From: Burkholderiales bacterium
GTDB lineage: Bacteria > Pseudomonadota > Gammaproteobacteria > Burkholderiales > Burkholderiaceae_F
Length of the DNA: 10,455 bases
Reading direction: 5' to 3'
Assembly (NCBI GenBank): GCA_021298875.1
Contig: JAJTHJ010000218.1
Span: forward strand, 1 to 10,455
A model generated the notes under the pieces. The model did not search any database, was not told the origin of the DNA, and saw nothing but the letters and a program-made list of their open reading frames with translations. Within the stretch, counting starts at the first letter, position 1; each line of letters opens with the position of its first letter. This document shows, in pieces, positions 7,169-10,455 of the stretch. The translations under genes were made by a program, and so were the position numbers.

Positions 7169-8211
7169 CGCAACTCGATCAGGTGCTTGCCCGGCGGCAG
7201 CACCTGCCCGACCTCGACCGCCGTCACGCCCGCCGCGCGCAGCGCCGCCAGCGCATCGGCCGCCTGCTCGGCACCGATGGCGATCAGCAGTCCGCCCGAG
7301 GTCTGCGGGTCGAATAGCAGATCGAGCGTGGCGGCGTCGAGTGCATCGCCGCCACCGACCTTGGGGCCGAAGTGCCCGCGGTTGCTGTCCATGCCGCCGT
7401 TGCGGTTGCGGCGCACGAGTTCGCGCACACCGTCGAAGAACGGCAGCGCGGCCACGTCGAAGGCGAGCGTGGTGTGGCTGACGGACGCGATTTCGCAGGC
7501 ATGGCCGAGCAGGCCGAAGCCGGTGATGTCGGTGCAGGCGTGCACGGCGGAAAAGCCTTGCAGCACCTCGGCCGCGGCCTTGTTCAATGTGGTCATCGCC
7601 TCGACCGCGGCGGCGGCCAGCGCCTCGGGCGCGCGACCGTTCTTCAGCGCCGTGCCGATCACGCCCGTGCCGAGCCGCTTGGTGAGCAGCAGCACGTCAC
7701 CGGCGCGCGCGCCGGCGTTGGCGAAGATGCGCTTGGGATCGACCGCGCCGGTGACCGCGTAGCCGAACTTGATCTCCGGGTCCTGCACCGTGTGGCCGCC
7801 CAGCAGTGCGACGCCGGCCTCCTGCAGCTTGTCGTAGCCGCCGCGGAAAATGGCGGCGATCTCGTCGTTGGTCAGGCCCTTCTTGGGCAGGCAGGCGATC
7901 GCCAGCGCCGTCAGCGGGCGCGCGCCCATCGCGTACACGTCGGAAATCGAATTGGCCGCCGCGATCTGCCCGTAGGTATAGGGGTCGTCCACGATCGGCG
8001 TGAAGAAGTCCACCGTCTGCACGAGTGCCGGCCCGCCTTCCCAGGCGTAGACGCCGGCATCGTCGGCGGTGCGGAAGTCGATGATGACGCGCGGGTCGTT
8101 GGTCAGCGGAATGTTCCCCAGGACCTGGGAGAGCTCGCCCGGGGCGAGCTTGCTGGCTCAACCCGCGCAGTCGACCATCTGCGTCAGGCGGGATTTGGTT
8201 TTGAAGATCAT
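7165..8211 (-). CDS. selD: Selenide, water dikinase (selenophosphate synthetase), Sec-containing
   Basis: Makes selenophosphate from selenide and ATP for Sec-tRNA and selenouridine synthesis. Read from ATG at 8211 with TGA at 8160-8158 as selenocysteine, the product is 348 residues, the usual SelD length. The N-terminus reads RLTQMVDCAG-U-ASKLAPGEL: Sec18 and Lys21 line up with catalytic Cys17 and Lys20 of E. coli SelD. It continues without a break into TVDFFTPIVDDPYTYG, IAAANSISDVYAMGARP, GGHTVQDPEIKFGYAVTG, TDITGFGLLGH and LLFDPQTSGGLL, all SelD hallmarks. Starting at the internal GTG (8022), as a standard ORF finder would, removes the catalytic segment. A TGA two codons upstream of 8211 (8217-8215) closes the frame, so 8211 is the first possible start. 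No good Shine-Dalgarno is seen. The genome should encode SelA, SelB and tRNA-Sec elsewhere. Confidence 0.93.
8116..8150 (-). promoter_or_regulatory. Candidate bacterial SECIS region (two hairpins after the UGA)
   Basis: Two stems lie within about 45 nt downstream of the selD UGA, inside the coding sequence. The first (8150-8132) pairs AGCTCGCC with GGCGAGCT around a CCG loop, which begins 16 nt after the UGA. The second (8130-8116) pairs CCCAG with CTGGG, plus a U-G pair, around a GTC loop about 34 nt after the UGA. Its AGGUC-like apex resembles the AGGUCUG loop of E. coli fdhF. Bacterial SECIS elements sit about this far behind the UGA and bind SelB. Which hairpin serves is not decided. Confidence 0.55.
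8158..8160 (-). other. selD: In-frame UGA selenocysteine codon of selD
   Basis: Codon 18 of selD is TGA at the catalytic Cys/Sec position. SelD-like sequence is intact on both sides in the same frame (LTQMVDCAG before, ASKLAPGEL after), which argues for recoding rather than a nonsense mutation or sequencing error. Confidence 0.92.
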
Positions 8212-8277
8212 GGGTCAGTGGTCGGCGTGGCCGCGGAGTTCTTACACGTGAAGGCGGCGCATGCTACCCGAGCGCGG

Positions 8278-8625
8278 TCAGTGATCGGAAAACACGCGCA
8301 GCCCGACCACGCTGGCGACGATCAGCAGCACGCAGACGATCCGCGCGGCAGTGGCCGGCTCGCCGTAGAGCAGCATGCCAAGCGCTGCCGCGCCGGCCGC
8401 GCCGATGCCGACCCAGACCGCGTAGGCCGTACCGACCGGCAGCGTCTTCATCGCCAGGCCCAGCAGCCAAAACGACAGCAGCGCCACCGCCACGACAATG
8501 ATCGATGGCAGCGGGCGCGTGAAGCCTTCGGTGGCCTTCATGCCGACTGCCCAGCCGACTTCGAGCAGGCCGGCGACCGCGAGCAGCAGCCAAGCTTGGG
8601 GGACGCTGGGGGTGAACTGGAGCAT
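8278..8625 (-). CDS. gdx: Small multidrug resistance family exporter, SugE/Gdx (guanidinium) subtype
   Basis: 115-residue, four-helix inner-membrane proton antiporter that works as a dual-topology dimer. ATG at 8625 is chosen because the in-frame upstream part (MRHHSTGLPRPKLP) adds a polar tail outside the family model. Essential Glu22 lies in GLLEVGWAVGMK, and LPVGTAYAVWVGIGAAGAA (62-80) follows. The Glu-Val-x-Trp-Ala-Val-Gly and PVGTAYAVW patterns match the Gdx/SugE group, characterised as guanidinium exporters, rather than the EmrE/Qac drug exporters. selD follows 66 nt downstream on the same strand, so cotranscription is possible. I found no convincing guanidine riboswitch upstream. Confidence 0.9.
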   Translation of the reverse strand: MLQFTPSVPQAWLLLAVAGLLEVGWAVGMKATEGFTRPLPSIIVVAVALLSFWLLGLAMKTLPVGTAYAVWVGIGAAGAAALGMLLYGEPATAARIVCVLLIVASVVGLRVFSDH

Positions 8626-8676
8626 CGGGAGCTTTGGGCGCGGCAGACCCGTCGAATGATGCCGCAACGAAGAGCG

Positions 8677-8755
8677 CCGTCGCCCCGGCGCAGGCCGGGG
8701 CCCAGTGGCGTGGTTCGCGAGAGTCGCTGGGCCCCGGCCTGCGCCGGGGCGACGG
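8677..8755. repeat. Perfect 29-bp inverted repeat (dispersed palindrome type)
   Basis: The left arm (8677-8705) starts CCGTCGCCCCGG and ends GGGGCCCAG. The right arm (8727-8755) is its exact reverse complement, with a 21-nt loop at 8706-8726. Each arm contains a smaller GC-rich palindrome of its own (CCCCGGC...GCCGGGG). Elements of this form (GTCGCCCCGG-type arms flanking a variable loop, or AT-richer cousins such as GTCATTCC...GGAATGAC) are scattered between genes in many proteobacteria. The element sits between the divergent gdx and eamA genes and, if translated, gives the familiar spurious peptide APAQAGAQ...GLRRGD. Confidence 0.88.
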
Positions 8756-8765
8756 AGGCCCTACC

Positions 8766-8771
8766 TACAAT
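8766..8771 (+). promoter_or_regulatory. Candidate -10 box for the eamA gene
   Basis: TACAAT (5 of 6 to TATAAT) ends 6 nt before the GTG chosen as start of the EamA gene, so the transcript would begin at or next to the start codon. The -35 position falls inside the GC-rich palindrome and has no TTGACA-like match, which weakens the call. Confidence 0.35.
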
Positions 8772-8777
8772 CTCGCG

Positions 8778-9713
8778 GTGGACTCCACCGCGCGTCGCCT
8801 CTTTCTCACCGGACTGCTGCTGGCGATTGCGGGCAGTGTGCTCTTCTCCGGCAAAGCGATCGTCGTCAAGCTCGCCTACCGCTACGGCGTGGACGCTACC
8901 ACGCTGATCGCCTTGCGGATGCTGTTTTCGGTGCCGTTCTTCGCGGTCACCTACCTCATCGTCAGCCGCGGCAAGCCGCCTTTGACGCGCGGCGATCACG
9001 CGCGGCTCGTCGTGATCGGCCTGCTCGGCTACTACGCAGCGAGCTACCTGGACTTCCTTGGCCTCAAGTACATCAGCGCCGGCCTGGAGCGGCTGATCCT
9101 GTACCTGAACCCCACACTGGTGCTGCTGATCTCGGTGCTGGCGCTGGGCAAGCGGCTGGTGCGGTTGGACTTCATCGCGCTGGCGCTGGCCCACGCGGGC
9201 ATCGCGCTCGTCTTCTGGCACGACGTGAACTTCGACGCTGGTGGCACGCTGCTCGGTTCCGCGCTGGTGTTTGCCAGCGCGGCCTGCTACGCGGTGTATC
9301 TGGTGATGTCCGGCGAACTCGTCAAGCGCGTCGGCGCCTTGCGGCTCACCTCCTACGCGATGCTGGTGTCCACCGTCGCGGTGTTGGCGCAGTTCGCACT
9401 GCTCAACCCGCTCGCCGCGCTCGCGCAGCCAGCGCCGGTGCTGTGGCTGTCGGTGTTCAACGCGTTTTTCTGTACCGTACTGCCGGTGTTTGCGACGATG
9501 CTGGCGATCGAGCGCATCGGCGCCGGCAACACTGCGTTGGCGGCGATGATTGGCCCGGTGGCGACCATCGTGCTTGCCTACGTGTTCCTGGGCGAGACCG
9601 TGTCGCTGTGGCAGTTGGCCGGCACCGCGCTGGTGCTGGCCGGCGTGTATGTTTTGTCGATGAAGGGGCTGGCGGCGAAGCCGGCTTCACAACTCAAGGA
9701 GAAACAGGCATGA
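8778..9713 (+). CDS. DMT-superfamily transporter, EamA family
   Basis: 311-residue inner-membrane protein with two EamA repeats (about 13-148 and 157-295) and roughly ten hydrophobic spans. Family-like segments include LIALRMLFSVPFF (43-55), AGLERLILYLNPTLVLLISVL beginning at 101, and TALAAMIGPVATIVLAYVFLGE near the end of the second half. EamA transporters carry metabolites or amino acids out of (sometimes into) the cell; the substrate is not predictable here. The GTG at 8778 is taken as start because the in-frame ATG at 8634 would place the translated inverted repeat in the N-terminus. There is no Shine-Dalgarno before the GTG, but the -10-like TACAAT directly upstream would fit a leaderless mRNA. 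The end overlaps the qorA start by 4 bp, so the two genes are coupled. Confidence 0.88.
   Translation: MDSTARRLFLTGLLLAIAGSVLFSGKAIVVKLAYRYGVDATTLIALRMLFSVPFFAVTYLIVSRGKPPLTRGDHARLVVIGLLGYYAASYLDFLGLKYISAGLERLILYLNPTLVLLISVLALGKRLVRLDFIALALAHAGIALVFWHDVNFDAGGTLLGSALVFASAACYAVYLVMSGELVKRVGALRLTSYAMLVSTVAVLAQFALLNPLAALAQPAPVLWLSVFNAFFCTVLPVFATMLAIERIGAGNTALAAMIGPVATIVLAYVFLGETVSLWQLAGTALVLAGVYVLSMKGLAAKPASQLKEKQA
9697..9703 (+). promoter_or_regulatory. Ribosome binding site of qorA
   Basis: AAGGAGA lies within the last codons of the EamA gene, 6 nt before the qorA ATG at 9710. It is the clearest Shine-Dalgarno in the window and fixes the qorA start. Confidence 0.8.
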
Positions 9714-10455
9714 AAACGCCGGCCATCCGCATCGCCGCCCACGGCGGCCCCGAAGTGCTGCACATGGAAGAAGTCGAGGTGCCCGACCCCGGCCCCGGCG
9801 AGGTACGCATCCGCAACCACGCGGTTGGGCTCAATTTCATCGACATCTACTTCCGCACCGGCCTCTACCAGTCGCCGCTGCCGCATGGGTTGGGCTTCGA
9901 AGGCGCCGGGGTCGTCGAGGCGGTCGGTGCTGGCGTGGACTTCCTCAAGGAGGGCGACCGCGTCGCTTATGGGCAGGGGCCGCTGGGCGCCTATGCGCAA
10001 GTGCGCACGATGCCGGCGGCGATGGTCGTGCGGTTGCCGAAGAAGATCGACTTCGAGCAGGGTGCGGCGGTGATGCTGAAGGGCCTGACGGTGCAGTACC
10101 TGTTCCGCCAGACCTACCGCTTGCAAGGCCACGAAACGATCCTGTTCCACGCCGCCGCCGGTGGCGTGGGCCTGATCGCCTGCCAATGGGCGCGCGCGCT
10201 GGGCGTGAAGCTGATCGGCACGGTGTCTTCGCCGGAGAAAGCCGCGGCAGCCAAGGCGGCAGGCGCCTGGGCGACGATCGACTACAGCCGCGAGAACTTC
10301 GTCGAGCGGGTGCGCGAACTGACGAACGGCGAGAAGGTGCCGGTCGTCTACGACGGCGTGGGCAAGGACACTTGGGAAGGCTCGCTCGACTGCCTGCAAG
10401 CACGCGGGCTGATGGTGAGCTTCGGTAACGCGTCGGGCGCGGTCACCGGGGTGAA
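9710..10455 (+). CDS. qorA: NADPH:quinone oxidoreductase QorA-like, 3'-truncated by window edge
   Basis: The first 248 residues of a zinc-free medium-chain dehydrogenase/reductase are visible; the E. coli homologue has 327. The sequence follows E. coli QorA closely: HGGPEVL (11-17), GLNFIDIYFRTGLY (40-53), the NADPH-binding loop FHAAAGGVGLIACQWA (146-161), then VVYDGVGKDTW (212-222) and GLMVSFGNASGAVTGV at the window edge. These enzymes use NADPH to reduce quinones or similar electrophiles in the cytoplasm. ATG at 9710 overlaps the EamA stop (ATGA) and has a strong Shine-Dalgarno. The frame stays open to the last base, so the stop lies downstream of the window. Confidence 0.95.
   Translation, partial: MKTPAIRIAAHGGPEVLHMEEVEVPDPGPGEVRIRNHAVGLNFIDIYFRTGLYQSPLPHGLGFEGAGVVEAVGAGVDFLKEGDRVAYGQGPLGAYAQVRTMPAAMVVRLPKKIDFEQGAAVMLKGLTVQYLFRQTYRLQGHETILFHAAAGGVGLIACQWARALGVKLIGTVSSPEKAAAAKAAGAWATIDYSRENFVERVRELTNGEKVPVVYDGVGKDTWEGSLDCLQARGLMVSFGNASGAVTGV

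Noticed and set aside
8158..8160. selD as a pseudogene with a nonsense codon, or a short gene starting at GTG 8022
   Set aside because: SelD-like sequence is intact in one frame on both sides of the TGA, and the TGA sits exactly at the known Cys/Sec catalytic position.
8626..8676. Guanidine riboswitch before the Gdx-type gene
   Set aside because: No paired hairpins with ACGR loops (mini-ykkC) and no recognisable ykkC core on the minus strand.
8634..8777. N-terminal extension of the EamA protein from ATG 8634
   Set aside because: The 48 extra residues are the translated inverted repeat (APAQAGAQ...GLRRGD), a well-known spurious peptide, and are not part of the EamA fold.
7372..8907. Plus-strand open frame of 511 codons opposite selD and gdx
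   Set aside because: Shadow of the minus-strand genes; no recognisable domain, and it runs through the inverted repeat.

Overview
The window is a GC-rich, tightly packed bacterial chromosome segment. It holds ten genes, two of them cut by the window edges, with almost no intergenic DNA. GC richness, the E. coli-like QorA, the Gdx-type SMR gene, the GCCCCGG...CCGGGGC palindrome and the FNR-type box together suggest a proteobacterium. A beta-proteobacterium with facultatively anaerobic metabolism (for example Rhodocyclales-like) is my best guess, but the family is inference only.

Layout. (1) 1-1004 (+): 3' part of a Na+-pumping decarboxylase beta subunit (OadB/GcdB/MmdB family). It is separated from the convergent next operon by a 72-bp heptad-repeat inverted repeat (1005-1076). 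(2) 4471-1078 (-): a three-gene operon joined by two 4-bp ATGA overlaps, encoding a secreted TAP/S33-type alpha/beta hydrolase, a NatA-like ABC ATPase and a NatB-like ABC-2 permease. (3) 4472-4618: a divergent control region with a perfect FNR/Anr box (TTGAT-N4-ATCAA), a good sigma70-like promoter and a NikR-like half-site pair. (4) 4619-7168 (+): a complete group I ECF metal transporter consisting of a NikMN-type fusion (CbiM plus C-terminal PDGLE/NikN part), CbiQ and CbiO. Nickel is favoured over cobalt. (5) 8211-7165 (-): selD, whose catalytic position is an in-frame TGA. SelD is therefore itself a selenoprotein, and a conventional ORF call misses its first 63 codons. (6) 8625-8278 (-): an SMR exporter of the SugE/Gdx (guanidinium) subtype. 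(7) 8677-8755: a perfect 29-bp inverted repeat of a dispersed-palindrome type. (8) 8778-9713 and 9710-10455 (+): a DMT/EamA transporter translationally overlapped with qorA, which runs off the right edge.

A common thread is anaerobic or low-oxygen metabolism. Candidate FNR-controlled nickel uptake would supply nickel enzymes such as hydrogenases. Selenophosphate synthetase implies selenoproteins such as Sec-formate dehydrogenase elsewhere in the genome. A sodium-pumping decarboxylase is typical of fermentative or anaerobic energy conservation. The partner enzymes are outside the window.

The strongest 'hidden' signals are the Sec codon in selD with adjacent hairpins that could act as a bacterial SECIS, and the FNR plus NikR-like promoter layout ahead of the metal transporter, which resembles the logic known for the E. 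coli nik operon. I saw no phage, CRISPR, tRNA, rRNA or insertion sequence, and no wholly new multi-gene system.
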